A stretch of DNA of 64,000 nt, taken from the NCBI RefSeq assembly GCF_900176535.1, contig NZ_FWXT01000001.1, positions 372,001-436,000 on the forward strand, in the 5' to 3' direction. The translations under genes and the position numbers were made by a program. Under the pieces are notes generated by a model. The model saw only the letters and a list, made by a program, of their open reading frames with translations, ran no database searches and was not told the origin of the DNA. The number at the start of each line of letters is the position of its first letter. Positions within the stretch are counted from its first letter, which is position 1. Shown piece after piece: positions 9,597-18,384 of this stretch. The DNA is from Pedobacter africanus. GTDB taxonomy: Bacteria > Bacteroidota > Bacteroidia > Sphingobacteriales > Sphingobacteriaceae.

Positions 9597-9755
9597 TCAG
9601 TTGTTGTTTTTATTAATTTGCTCCAGTGAAGCATATTTGGTTTGCCCTTCTGTACCTCCGGTAAAACCCCAGTTCCCCTTATCGCCCACATCTGCAACTC
9701 CGGCAGCAAGAAACAACAGAACGACGACCGCCATTCCATATTTAAATCTTTTCAT
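9597..9755 (-). CDS. Small secreted or membrane peptide, 52 aa, unknown
   Basis: A short ORF sitting exactly in the gap between the GH20 gene (27 bases upstream) and the split GH78 (13 bases downstream). It starts MKRFKYGMAVVVLLFLAAGVA, a convincing signal peptide or single membrane helix, followed by about 30 residues rich in Gly, Asn and Lys (DKGNWGFTGG, YASLEQINKNNN). AGGAG lies five bases before the ATG. Not recognised. Alternatives: the 5' remnant of a deleted PUL gene, or a true small envelope peptide. Spacing and signal peptide favour translation; function unknown. Confidence 0.5.
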   Translation of the reverse strand: MKRFKYGMAVVVLLFLAAGVADVGDKGNWGFTGGTEGQTKYASLEQINKNNN

Positions 9756-9782
9756 AAATCTCCTGGTTTTTTAAGACACCAT

Positions 9783-11639
9783 CTATCTCAGTTCGTATTC
9801 AGTGGCCTTGCTCATCTGTACACCATTTTTAAAAGTTGCAGCCTTAACTTTCACATTGGGATTCACGTTAAACGGGCCCATATATTTCATTGAATGCTGA
9901 CCGGGTTCTGTTCCGTCAAGCGTATAATAAATTTCAGGATTGTAACTTTGGGTCTTCAATGCGATTTGTGCTTTTTGTGTCCTCGCTCCCTTAATAAACT
10001 CAAAACTTACCTGATAGGCACTTTTTGAATAGTTGATTCCCGAAGCCTCGTAGCGGCTATACTCTGTTTCCATTTTGTGTTTAAACTTCTCCCAGTTCTT
10101 TTTTTCCGGTGTAGACCAGGCTACCTCTGCCAGGGCAGATAAACGCGGGAAGGCCATGTACTGCAAGTGATGGAAGTCCGGAATAAACTCAGTCCAGATG
10201 TTCCCCTGGATTCCTTTTATGTATTTAACTTCATCAGCATTCAGCGCTGCAGGTATAGGCTCAAAATTGTAAACACGCTCCAGTGTATTAAAGCCATCAA
10301 TGGTAAGCGGTTCCAGCTCAGGTGAACCCTGGTAATAATCCAGGTAGAGGTAGGTAGTCGGCGTCATCACCACATCGTGGTGTTTTCTAGCAGCAGTAAC
10401 ACCCCCGGATGTTCCTCTCCAAGACATTACCAGTGCATCTGAAGTAAGCCGGTTTCCTTCCAGGATCTCGTCCCAGCCAATTACCCTTTTATTTTTAGCT
10501 TTCAGTACCTGGGCTATACGATTGATAAAATACCCCTGCAGTTGATGCTCATCTTTCAAACCCTCTTTTTTCATGCGTGCCTGACAATACGTACAAGTTT
10601 TCCAATTCGTTTTGCGGCATTCATCCCCACCAATATGGATCACCTTTCCGGGGAAAAGTGCAGCCACCTCTGTAAACACATCTTCCAGAAATTTAAATGT
10701 ATTTTCTTTCCCGGCACAATACACGTCGTCGAATACCCCCCATTTGTCTTTCACTTCAAAAGGCCCCGGCTTTTCACCGCAGCCCAGTTCTGGATAGCCG
10801 GCGAGCGCCGAAGTACAATGCCCCGGAAGATCTATCTCAGGAACAACTGTAATATATTTCCCCTGCGCATAAGCAATAATGTCCCTGATCTGTTCCTGTG
10901 TGTAAAACCCACCATGAGGTAATGTATCAAAACGCTCCGGCTGTTCTTCAAAATGTCCGATCAGTGATCTTTTCCTCCATGCACCTACCGAAGTCAGCTG
11001 TGGATATTTTTTAATCTCAATCCGCCAGCCCTGGTTATCCGTTAAATGCCAATGGAAAGTATTGAGTTTATAGCTTGCCAGGAAATCTATGTATTGTTTT
11101 ACCTGTTTAACGGTAAAAAAATGCCTTGACACATCCAGCATAGCGCCTCTCCAGCTAAAACGTGGCTGGTCCTGTATGTGAAGTGCCGGAACATTTGCGC
11201 CCTCCAACGGATTTACAGGTAACAATTGCAGTAAAGTTTGCATCCCATAAAAACAGCCCTGAGGTTGTTTTGCGGTAATCACAATACCTCCAGAACCAAT
11301 ATCCATCATATAACCCTCGGCACCTATTCCCTGCAGTTGATCCGAAAGTTTAAATACAATCTGATTTTTGCCCGGCAGAGCAGTTATTTTTTTAACAGGG
11401 ATTTTTTTTCCCGTATAGGCTTTAATTTTTTCGGAAAACTGATCCCCGATAAACTTCATTGCGGTATTCCGGTCATCATATAAAATAACGGTAGCGCTAT
11501 TGAACCCGAAGCTTCCCGGCTTTACTGTTACAAGTTCCGGCTCCGGAATAATTGAAAGTTGTCGCGATGGATGCTGCGCTTTTGTCGTGCTGTTAAAAAC
11601 AATAAAAACAGCCATCCATAATGTCATTAATCTATTCAT
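9783..11639 (-). CDS. Beta-N-acetylhexosaminidase, GH20
   Basis: 618 residues with a signal peptide ending TTKAQ. Removes terminal beta-linked GlcNAc or GalNAc by substrate-assisted catalysis. Residues about 25-150 are the GH20b domain (SIIPEPELVTVKPG), about 155-500 the TIM barrel (RFSWRGAMLDVSRHF at its start), with HIGGDE carrying the catalytic pair Asp339/Glu340 and a substrate Trp in IGWDEIL. The C-terminus about 540-618 is a chitobiase C-terminal-like domain (YYTLDGTEP). Complete by family length. It sits 30 bases after the TIM-barrel lipoprotein, with the rhamnosidases downstream, indicating a mixed HexNAc/rhamnose substrate. Confidence 0.94.
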   Translation of the reverse strand: MNRLMTLWMAVFIVFNSTTKAQHPSRQLSIIPEPELVTVKPGSFGFNSATVILYDDRNTAMKFIGDQFSEKIKAYTGKKIPVKKITALPGKNQIVFKLSDQLQGIGAEGYMMDIGSGGIVITAKQPQGCFYGMQTLLQLLPVNPLEGANVPALHIQDQPRFSWRGAMLDVSRHFFTVKQVKQYIDFLASYKLNTFHWHLTDNQGWRIEIKKYPQLTSVGAWRKRSLIGHFEEQPERFDTLPHGGFYTQEQIRDIIAYAQGKYITVVPEIDLPGHCTSALAGYPELGCGEKPGPFEVKDKWGVFDDVYCAGKENTFKFLEDVFTEVAALFPGKVIHIGGDECRKTNWKTCTYCQARMKKEGLKDEHQLQGYFINRIAQVLKAKNKRVIGWDEILEGNRLTSDALVMSWRGTSGGVTAARKHHDVVMTPTTYLYLDYYQGSPELEPLTIDGFNTLERVYNFEPIPAALNADEVKYIKGIQGNIWTEFIPDFHHLQYMAFPRLSALAEVAWSTPEKKNWEKFKHKMETEYSRYEASGINYSKSAYQVSFEFIKGARTQKAQIALKTQSYNPEIYYTLDGTEPGQHSMKYMGPFNVNPNVKVKAATFKNGVQMSKATEYELR

Positions 11640-11669
11640 GCATTAATAGTTTATATCTAAAGCAGTTTA

Positions 11670-12971
11670 TTATTTATATAGGGCGTACAATTTACCCTCA
11701 CCTGGTAAAAAATTATCTGTTAATTTATGATCGGCAGCTTTGTAATCGATATCCTTTTCCAATCCGTCAGCTTTGGAAATTCCTTTCACGTTCGTAACTG
11801 CCGTACCGATCTTAAATGCAAATGTTTTATTTTCGGTCAGCGACTTGTTTACCACCATAATATAAACCCGGTTGTTCGCCGGGTTCACAAAATGCGTAAT
11901 CAGCATAAACTCATTTTCATTTTCAGCTTTCCAGATAAAATCTGAAGGTGTTCTTTTGGTACCGGAAGGGATACTTAACCCCGCATGGAAAACATCCATT
12001 GCATCCAGTTTCATCAGCGTTTTACCCAGCTGCCGCATTTCCCCGTTGATGAGTTTAAAAGGTTCATACAGATCGGTTTTATTTCCCTGAGCATCCACTA
12101 TCGCATTGGTAAATTTTTCTGTAGAACCAATCGGGGTCCAGTACGTAAACCATACCGGCAATTTAATACCGTAAGCCAGGTTCGTAAATGCACTATACCT
12201 GAGTTCATTCGCATCAGGTCTTCTTAGACCAATGTCACTGCCTATCGACTGTAAATACGAAGAAGTCCTGACCTTATATTTTAACCCTGCTTTTCTGATG
12301 ACATCAAGGTCCTTATAATAAGGAACTTCCCTTAAAGTCCCATCTTTCATAAAAGGGTAATTGTCAAATGACAGGTATTTAAGGTTTACCGCCCCAACCA
12401 GTTCTATCCATTGCTCAACATATTCTTTTTCATATTCTACATTGGCCAAAGCACCAGTGGCATAGCTCGGAAAAAGATTCACATGAGGTACCTTTTCCGG
12501 ATCAAGGTTAATCAGTTTTTTATACCTCATGGCTGCATCGGCCAGATCAGGCACACGGGGTTCGTCTTTAATGTAATAGCCTGCAGTTGCCGGATGATTT
12601 TTGTAGGCATTTACCATCGCAGCCATATCTGCATCTGTCCCGTCAACACGTTGGTCGGCCACAAACATTTTCAACTGATTTGCTGCAGCCATATCCAGCA
12701 TAGCCAGCTTGTTTGTCTGGGAATAGCTTAATGAAATGTCCTGGATCAGATCAACATTCGCCTCCCTGATATTCTTAAAATGATGATCAGTGATGTAACC
12801 GATTCCCGGCGATACATAAATGCCAATCATCATGTCGTCCTTTACTTCAGCAACCGGAGGCTTAACCGGGTCCGGCTTTATTTTTTCAGTCTGTGCTTTA
12901 CTGCAACTGCATACCCCGGTAAGCACAAGCATACCGGTACACATTAATAATGATTTAATTAACCTGTTCAT
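11670..12971 (-). CDS. TIM-barrel-like PUL lipoprotein (putative glycoside hydrolase), single-domain paralog
   Basis: 433-residue lipoprotein: signal peptide, then a Cys-containing lipobox (LTGVCSCS). The body resembles a (beta/alpha)8 glycosidase: IGIYVSPGI, LKMFVADQRV, AGYYIKDEP, VNLFPSYATG, YLSFDNYPF and LPVWFTYWTP look like successive strand ends, and an Ig-like C-terminal domain ends PGEGKLYALYK. Glu in KDEP and Asp/Asn in FDNYP could be active-site residues; this is inference and I cannot name a GH family. Very similar along its length to residues about 55-440 of the next gene upstream in the operon. Secreted, PUL-associated. Confidence 0.7.
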   Translation of the reverse strand: MNRLIKSLLMCTGMLVLTGVCSCSKAQTEKIKPDPVKPPVAEVKDDMMIGIYVSPGIGYITDHHFKNIREANVDLIQDISLSYSQTNKLAMLDMAAANQLKMFVADQRVDGTDADMAAMVNAYKNHPATAGYYIKDEPRVPDLADAAMRYKKLINLDPEKVPHVNLFPSYATGALANVEYEKEYVEQWIELVGAVNLKYLSFDNYPFMKDGTLREVPYYKDLDVIRKAGLKYKVRTSSYLQSIGSDIGLRRPDANELRYSAFTNLAYGIKLPVWFTYWTPIGSTEKFTNAIVDAQGNKTDLYEPFKLINGEMRQLGKTLMKLDAMDVFHAGLSIPSGTKRTPSDFIWKAENENEFMLITHFVNPANNRVYIMVVNKSLTENKTFAFKIGTAVTNVKGISKADGLEKDIDYKAADHKLTDNFLPGEGKLYALYK

Positions 12972-13004
12972 TTGCGTGATATTGGTTTAGGTGTGAGGTA
13001 GTAA

Positions 13005-13035
13005 TTTCTTCCTCCCAAAAAACAGGAGGAAGAAA
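13005..13035 (-). other. Intra-operonic hairpin between the two TIM-barrel genes
   Basis: Perfect 11-bp arms (tttcttcctcc / ggaggaagaaa) around a 9-base loop, 22 bases past the stop of the TIM-NHL gene in the transcribed strand. No T tail follows, so a processing or 3'-end-protecting hairpin is more likely than a terminator. Confidence 0.5.
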
Positions 13036-13056
13036 TGTTTTATGGTAAAATTAATT

Positions 13057-15354
13057 TCAGGGCGAGACCATTTTTCTGATGCGGTGATTTGCTTTGTCTA
13101 CCACATACATGGTTCCATCCGGGGCAATTGTAATCCCTGTTGGGACCGTAAATCTGGCAGCCGTTCCGGATCCATCTAAATAACCCTGCACAGCTCCCCC
13201 TGCAATGGTGGTGACCTTATTGGTACCTGCTTCAATCCTTCTGATATTGGAAGCATTGGCGGCTATCGTCGGCGCATCAAATAAGTGACCACAACCAGCA
13301 ACATAAATGTTGTCACTGGCATCAACAGCAACACCCCATGGATGTTCAAACCTGGCATTCAGGCCAATCCCATCTGTTTGCCCCGTTGTGCCTGCCAGGC
13401 CGGCAATTTGGGTAACAGCCCAATTGCCCGTATTTACCTTGTATACATTCGAACTGCCGTTATCTGCAATCACAAGATTCCCCTGACTATCCATTGTAAT
13501 CCCTCCGGATACGACCGGAACACTGAGTGTCCTTGTAGTCATCACCCCTGCCGGACTCACTTCAAAGAGCTTATTGTTACTTGCAGAAGGCAAAGCACTC
13601 ACCAGGTAAAATTTACCGGTATTTTTATCCATCGTAATGCCCTGCGGAAAAGGGATAACCCAGCCGAGCACAGTGGTTACTGTACCCGCCGGTGTGATTT
13701 TACGAAGTGCCCAGTTCCAGGTATCCGCTACATAAATATTGTTGTTCGCGTCTGCAACTACAGCCGAAGGATGGTCAAATAAAGCTGCCGTACCTACGCC
13801 ATTGGTATTGCCGGCAACACCGGGATTACCTGCAAAGGTACTGACTAATCCGGCCGGAGTAATCTTTCTGATGCAATGGTTATTGATATCAGCCACATAA
13901 ACATTGCCGTTGTTATCCGTCGTGATACCCGCATTGGTCACAAAATCAAACTTAGCCACTGTGCCTTGTCCGTTTAAGAAACCAGCAACTCCTGCACCGG
14001 CAAAAGTACTTACAGTTGCCGTGTAAGCAACTTTTTCCAAAGCATACAACTTTCCTTCACCTGGCAAAAAAGTATCTGACAGGGAATGACTGCCGACTGC
14101 AAAATTGGTAGCTTCTTCCAAACCTGTAACCTTGGAAACAACCTTAACATTTGCTACCTGGTTTGCTGTTGTAAAACCAAAAGTATTACTGCCCGTAAAA
14201 GATTTATTGACCACCATAATATATTCCTTACCCGCAACAGGGTCTATAAATTGGGTGATGATCATAGATTGGGCAGCATTCTGGGGCTGCCAGATAAAAT
14301 TTCCCGCCGGCCTTACAGTGCCGGTGGGAATTGTTGTTCCGGTATGATACACAGCATTGGCATTCAGCTTCACCAGTGTTTTGCCCAGCTGCTTCATTTC
14401 AAAGTTTAATGCTTTAAAAGGAAGGTACAGGTCGGTCTTATTTCCCGCAGCATCTATTATTCCATTGGTAAAGGTTTCTGCTCCGCCTGTTGGTGTCCAG
14501 TAACTAAACCACACAGGCTTTTTTATTCCATAAGCCAGGTGCGAATAAGCACTATACCTCAATTCGTTCGCATTCGGTCTTCTCAGGTCCGTTGAGTTCC
14601 CTATAGATTGCAGGTACCCTGAAGTTTTAATATTGTATTTTAATCCAACACGCCGGATGACATCCAGGTCATGAAAATAAGGCACATCCCTGAACGTTCC
14701 GTTCAACATAAAGGGGTAGTTATCCATTGCAAGGTAGCGCAGATTAGCAGCTACTACCTTCTGTATCCAGTTTTCCACATAATCCAGCTCATAGTTGATA
14801 CTTCCCAACGCACCGGTAGCATAACTCGGGAAAAGATTCACATGAGGATCATGGTTATTGTCGAGCGTAAGCAATTTCTGATAACGATTAGCTGCGTCCT
14901 GAAGCTGACTTACTGTTGGTTCATCCTTTACATAATAGCCCGAAAGTGCCGGGTGGTTGATATAGGTATTCACCATGGCGGTAATGTCTGCATTAGTCCC
15001 GTTTACCCTGTTGTCGGCAACTACCATTTTCAAACCATGGCTATTGGCCATGTCGAGCATCGTCAGCTTGTCAACCGGCGATATCCAGCCTGCAATATCC
15101 TGTATCACATCGATATTTGCCTCACTAATTGCTCCATATTGCAAATTAGTCGTAAACTCAAACGGAGGAGCGATATAGATACCTATTGGCATCCCCTCTT
15201 CAACACCATTCAACAACATCGCCTGATCGGCCCTGCCCATATCTTTTCCGGGCATTTCTGTGATAAACTTCTGGCAACCGGTAAAAATAAAAGCACAAAA
15301 ACTTAGTATAAGGAGCGCAAAGCGCCCCTTATTGATACAATATCCAGCATTCAT
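13057..15354 (-). CDS. PUL lipoprotein: TIM-barrel-like domain fused to an NHL propeller
   Basis: 765 residues. Signal peptide with lipobox FTGC about residue 27. Residues about 55-440 repeat the TIM-barrel-like protein encoded just downstream, block for block (YYVKDEP, VNLFPSYATGAL, DNYPFM, WFSYWTP, FLPGEGKLYALEK). Residues about 445-765 are NHL/SMP-30-type beta-propeller repeats (GNVYVADINNHCIRKITPAG, NIYVADTWNWALRK, PWGVAVDASDNIYVAG, NHRIRKMVS) matching the IPT-NHL protein encoded just upstream. So this gene is a two-domain fusion of its neighbours' modules. Probable surface glycan-binding or glycan-cleaving protein; activity unproven. Confidence 0.75.
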   Translation of the reverse strand: MNAGYCINKGRFALLILSFCAFIFTGCQKFITEMPGKDMGRADQAMLLNGVEEGMPIGIYIAPPFEFTTNLQYGAISEANIDVIQDIAGWISPVDKLTMLDMANSHGLKMVVADNRVNGTNADITAMVNTYINHPALSGYYVKDEPTVSQLQDAANRYQKLLTLDNNHDPHVNLFPSYATGALGSINYELDYVENWIQKVVAANLRYLAMDNYPFMLNGTFRDVPYFHDLDVIRRVGLKYNIKTSGYLQSIGNSTDLRRPNANELRYSAYSHLAYGIKKPVWFSYWTPTGGAETFTNGIIDAAGNKTDLYLPFKALNFEMKQLGKTLVKLNANAVYHTGTTIPTGTVRPAGNFIWQPQNAAQSMIITQFIDPVAGKEYIMVVNKSFTGSNTFGFTTANQVANVKVVSKVTGLEEATNFAVGSHSLSDTFLPGEGKLYALEKVAYTATVSTFAGAGVAGFLNGQGTVAKFDFVTNAGITTDNNGNVYVADINNHCIRKITPAGLVSTFAGNPGVAGNTNGVGTAALFDHPSAVVADANNNIYVADTWNWALRKITPAGTVTTVLGWVIPFPQGITMDKNTGKFYLVSALPSASNNKLFEVSPAGVMTTRTLSVPVVSGGITMDSQGNLVIADNGSSNVYKVNTGNWAVTQIAGLAGTTGQTDGIGLNARFEHPWGVAVDASDNIYVAGCGHLFDAPTIAANASNIRRIEAGTNKVTTIAGGAVQGYLDGSGTAARFTVPTGITIAPDGTMYVVDKANHRIRKMVSP

Positions 15355-15378
15355 AATCAGTTAAATTAAATGAACTAG

Positions 15379-16725
15379 TTATTCCGATACAATTTTTCTG
15401 ATGCGGTGATTTCCCTTGTCCAGTACATAGATTGCACCGTCAGTCCCGATAGCAATGCCGGTCGGCACTGCAAACCTGGCCACTCCACCCAAACCATTGG
15501 TAAAGCCCTGCGTATCGCCACCGGCGATAGTCGAAACTTTATTTGTTCCCGCTTCAATCATTCTGATATTAGAGGCTGAAGCCGAAATATCCGGTCCCTC
15601 AAACCTATGTCCGCAACCCGCAACATAAATATTATCTTTAGCATCCACGGCAATACCCCATGGGTGGTCAAACCTTGCCACCGCACCTATTCCATCTGTC
15701 AGACCTGTTTCTCCAGCAGCACCGGCAATTGGGGTACGGGCCCATGTCGTGGTATTGACGCTATAGATCACCGAGCTCACATTATCAGCAATAATCAGGT
15801 TCCCCTTGCTGTCAACGGCCATTCCTCCAGAGAAAATTGGTACATCAACCCCGCGCTCGTTTAATACCCCCGAAGCTGAAAATTCATAAATTTTCCCACC
15901 GTGATAATTTGCGGCCAATGCACTGCTGATATAAACTACTCCTGTATTTTTATTTATGGCAATTCCCTGCGGAAAGGCAAATGCCTGCCCACGGATAGAA
16001 CTGACCAGACCTTCAGGTGTAACCTTCCGTACAGCCCAGTTCCATGCATCAGCAACGTAAAGATTATCATCTTTATCAACTGCTACATCCATAGGGTGGT
16101 TAAACAGCGCGACATCTTTATTGCCATTTACATACCCTTCCACGCCAGGTTTACCGATAAAAGTACTCACCACACCGGCAGGCGTAATTTTACGGATACA
16201 ATTGTTAAAAATATCGGCTACGTAAAGGTTCCCTTTAGAATCAATATCCATCCCTGCATTACTTCTGAAATCGAATCTGGCCACATCCGCTGCTCCATCC
16301 GAAAAACCGGCAACACCAGCCCCTGCGAACGAACTAACCGTTCTTTTTAAAGTGTAAACAAATGGCTCCGTACTGGTTACCGTTTTTCCTGCAATGGTCA
16401 CTTCGATTTTCCCTGAACCAAGTGCAGCAGGTATCTTAACAATCATCCGGTTTTTATTGGCACCCAGAACAGTTACCGGCTTTCCGTTAATTTTCACACT
16501 GATGTCCGATAAAGCACTGCTGTAATTGTCACCATAGATCATTACCTCAGTAGCTTCGCTTCCCTCAAGGGGTGAAAATTTACTGATCACAAAAGGAGCA
16601 TTACTATTGTGCGTATAACTGTCATCAGTCTGTTCAAAAAACTGTTCTTTACACGAGGCCAGTCCCAATTGAAGCAGTAGCGTAGCACCATAAAAAATGG
16701 CTTTCATTGCTTTATATTTTTTCAT
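15379..16725 (-). CDS. IPT/TIG plus NHL-repeat PUL lipoprotein, likely surface glycan-binding protein
   Basis: 448 residues from the ATG at 16725 (MKKYKAMKAIFYG); an ATG at 16743 would overlap the SusD stop. Lipobox LASC. Residues about 40-125 are an IPT/TIG immunoglobulin-like domain (VISKFSPLEGSEATEVMIYGDNY reduced to its core FSPLEGSEATEVMIYGDNY). About 130-448 is an NHL beta-propeller (NLYVADIFNNCIRKITPAG, PWGIAVDAKDNIYVAG, NHRIRKIVSE). The gene directly after SusD in PULs usually encodes a SusE/F-like glycan-binding lipoprotein, which fits the domains. Ligand not known. Confidence 0.8.
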   Translation of the reverse strand: MKKYKAMKAIFYGATLLLQLGLASCKEQFFEQTDDSYTHNSNAPFVISKFSPLEGSEATEVMIYGDNYSSALSDISVKINGKPVTVLGANKNRMIVKIPAALGSGKIEVTIAGKTVTSTEPFVYTLKRTVSSFAGAGVAGFSDGAADVARFDFRSNAGMDIDSKGNLYVADIFNNCIRKITPAGVVSTFIGKPGVEGYVNGNKDVALFNHPMDVAVDKDDNLYVADAWNWAVRKVTPEGLVSSIRGQAFAFPQGIAINKNTGVVYISSALAANYHGGKIYEFSASGVLNERGVDVPIFSGGMAVDSKGNLIIADNVSSVIYSVNTTTWARTPIAGAAGETGLTDGIGAVARFDHPWGIAVDAKDNIYVAGCGHRFEGPDISASASNIRMIEAGTNKVSTIAGGDTQGFTNGLGGVARFAVPTGIAIGTDGAIYVLDKGNHRIRKIVSE

Positions 16726-16742
16726 CTTAAATATCCTTAACA

Positions 16743-18365
16743 TTAGTTGTAACCATAATTTTGATCCAGCGCAGTATTTCTATTGCGCTCCGTCTGTGGA
16801 ATGGGGTACAGGTCAAATGCATCCTCGTAAATCCTTGACTCTACCAGGAAAGGTGTATAAGAAAAACTTCCTGCACCCTGTTTTACGATACGCATACCTC
16901 TGGCTTCGCGCATTACACTTTTACCGATACGCCATCTCCTGATATCCCAGAAACGGAAACCTTCAAAGGCCAGCTCTACCCTTCTTTCCCTTCTGATCCG
17001 CTCTCTCATTTGCGCTTTGTTAAGCCCTGCAGGTAAAGCAGGCATATTCACACCAGCCCTGCTACGCACAGCATTCACGGCTTCATAAACACTATTATCC
17101 GGAGCTGCTAATGCCTCATTTCTGGCTTCGGCAAAGTTCAGCAGGGTTTCCTCATAGCGCATATAAACCCAGAAATGATCTCCAGGTCTGTTGTCAGGAG
17201 TCATGCTTCCATTTTCGTCCAATAGTTTACGTAGATAATATCCGGTTTGAGTTTTGGCACCTTCTGCCGAAACCAGTCCATCTAAACCATCGACAAAAGT
17301 TTCAATAACATTATCTCTCCAGGTACTGCCGTTATAAAGAATGGAAGCAGCAAGCCTGGGGTCGCGGTTGGCATACGGATTATTGGCATCATATCCTGAA
17401 CCGGCATCACCAGGCTTTAACCCGTTTTTCATTTCATAATCGTCAACCAGGTTCTGCAACGGCTGAATCCATGCTAAACCACCCTGACTAGGGACAAACA
17501 TCTGCTGAACCCAGGCGGTATTGTTTATTGTTGACTGAAATATAATGTTCGGGGCAGTTCTTTTATGAAACAAACCCTTGTAATCACCGTCAACCTGATA
17601 TAAATTAAGCTTCATCACATCCTCAGCTGCCTCAGCTGCACGCTCCCATTTCTGAACATCAGAAGTAGGATTGTGTAATAAACTCGCCGCATAGAGCAGG
17701 ACGCGTGACTTCAGCATTAAAGCAGCCCCTTTAGTCGCCCTGCCAATATTTGCCGAAGTATTTACCGGAACCAGGTTCGCTGCTGCTTCATTACAGTCGT
17801 CCACAATAAAACGCACTAACTCTTCTTCCGAGTTTCTGGGAATATTCAGGTTATCATTAATTTGCAAAACCCTGTCTATTACAGGAACAGTGCCATAACG
17901 CTTATGCAATTCAGCATAAAAATAAGCCCTTAAGAAATAAGCTTCTCCTTTCATACGCACTTTACCGGCAGTCTGTGTGGCATTTTTTACCGGTACTGCA
18001 TCTACCTTTTCAATAAAGCGGTTGACTTTACGAATAGCCGCATAGAGCGATGCCCATACATCAACAGGATTATGGTTCTGGCTGATCAGGCCCCGGGTAA
18101 AAACCTGAGGCCCGTTAAAATACACAACCGGACATTTAGCCTCGTCCGAGGCTGCGGCATAGGTAAAACTATTTACCGGCATCCATTCATTCGATAGCTG
18201 GGAATAAACATTGGCCAGATATCTTTCAGTCTGAACATAGTCTCCGAAGACCTCCTCTTCCGATAAGCCCCCTGTTTCGGCCTTATCCAGGTATTCGTCA
18301 AATTTTTTACACCCCGAAAATGCAATTACTCCCAGAATGCAAATCACTATTAATTTAAATTTCAT
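16743..18365 (-). CDS. SusD/RagB-family outer-membrane lipoprotein
   Basis: 540 residues from the ATG at 18365, which gives MKFKLIVICILGVIAFSGC with the lipobox Cys about residue 19; the longer frame to 18407 lacks a signal at its start. TPR-rich SusD fold: SusD-like N-terminal segment (LANVYSQL), MKGEAYFLRAYFYAELHKRYG mid-protein (its core FLRAYFYAEL), and the C-terminal signature RRVELAFEGFRFWDIRRW. It caps the SusC transporter and binds oligosaccharide at the cell surface. Starts 19 bases after the susC stop; complete by family length. Confidence 0.95.
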   Translation of the reverse strand: MKFKLIVICILGVIAFSGCKKFDEYLDKAETGGLSEEEVFGDYVQTERYLANVYSQLSNEWMPVNSFTYAAASDEAKCPVVYFNGPQVFTRGLISQNHNPVDVWASLYAAIRKVNRFIEKVDAVPVKNATQTAGKVRMKGEAYFLRAYFYAELHKRYGTVPVIDRVLQINDNLNIPRNSEEELVRFIVDDCNEAAANLVPVNTSANIGRATKGAALMLKSRVLLYAASLLHNPTSDVQKWERAAEAAEDVMKLNLYQVDGDYKGLFHKRTAPNIIFQSTINNTAWVQQMFVPSQGGLAWIQPLQNLVDDYEMKNGLKPGDAGSGYDANNPYANRDPRLAASILYNGSTWRDNVIETFVDGLDGLVSAEGAKTQTGYYLRKLLDENGSMTPDNRPGDHFWVYMRYEETLLNFAEARNEALAAPDNSVYEAVNAVRSRAGVNMPALPAGLNKAQMRERIRRERRVELAFEGFRFWDIRRWRIGKSVMREARGMRIVKQGAGSFSYTPFLVESRIYEDAFDLYPIPQTERNRNTALDQNYGYN

Positions 18366-18384
18366 GTGATAATAAGTTATAGGG

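Noticed and set aside
13005..13035. Hairpin as a terminator splitting the PUL operon
   Set aside because: No T tail in the transcribed direction and the next gene is only 34 bases on.
14671..15306. 211-residue plus-strand ORF
   Set aside because: Shadow of the TIM-NHL lipoprotein on the opposite strand, rich in Cys, His and Ile as expected for antisense reading.
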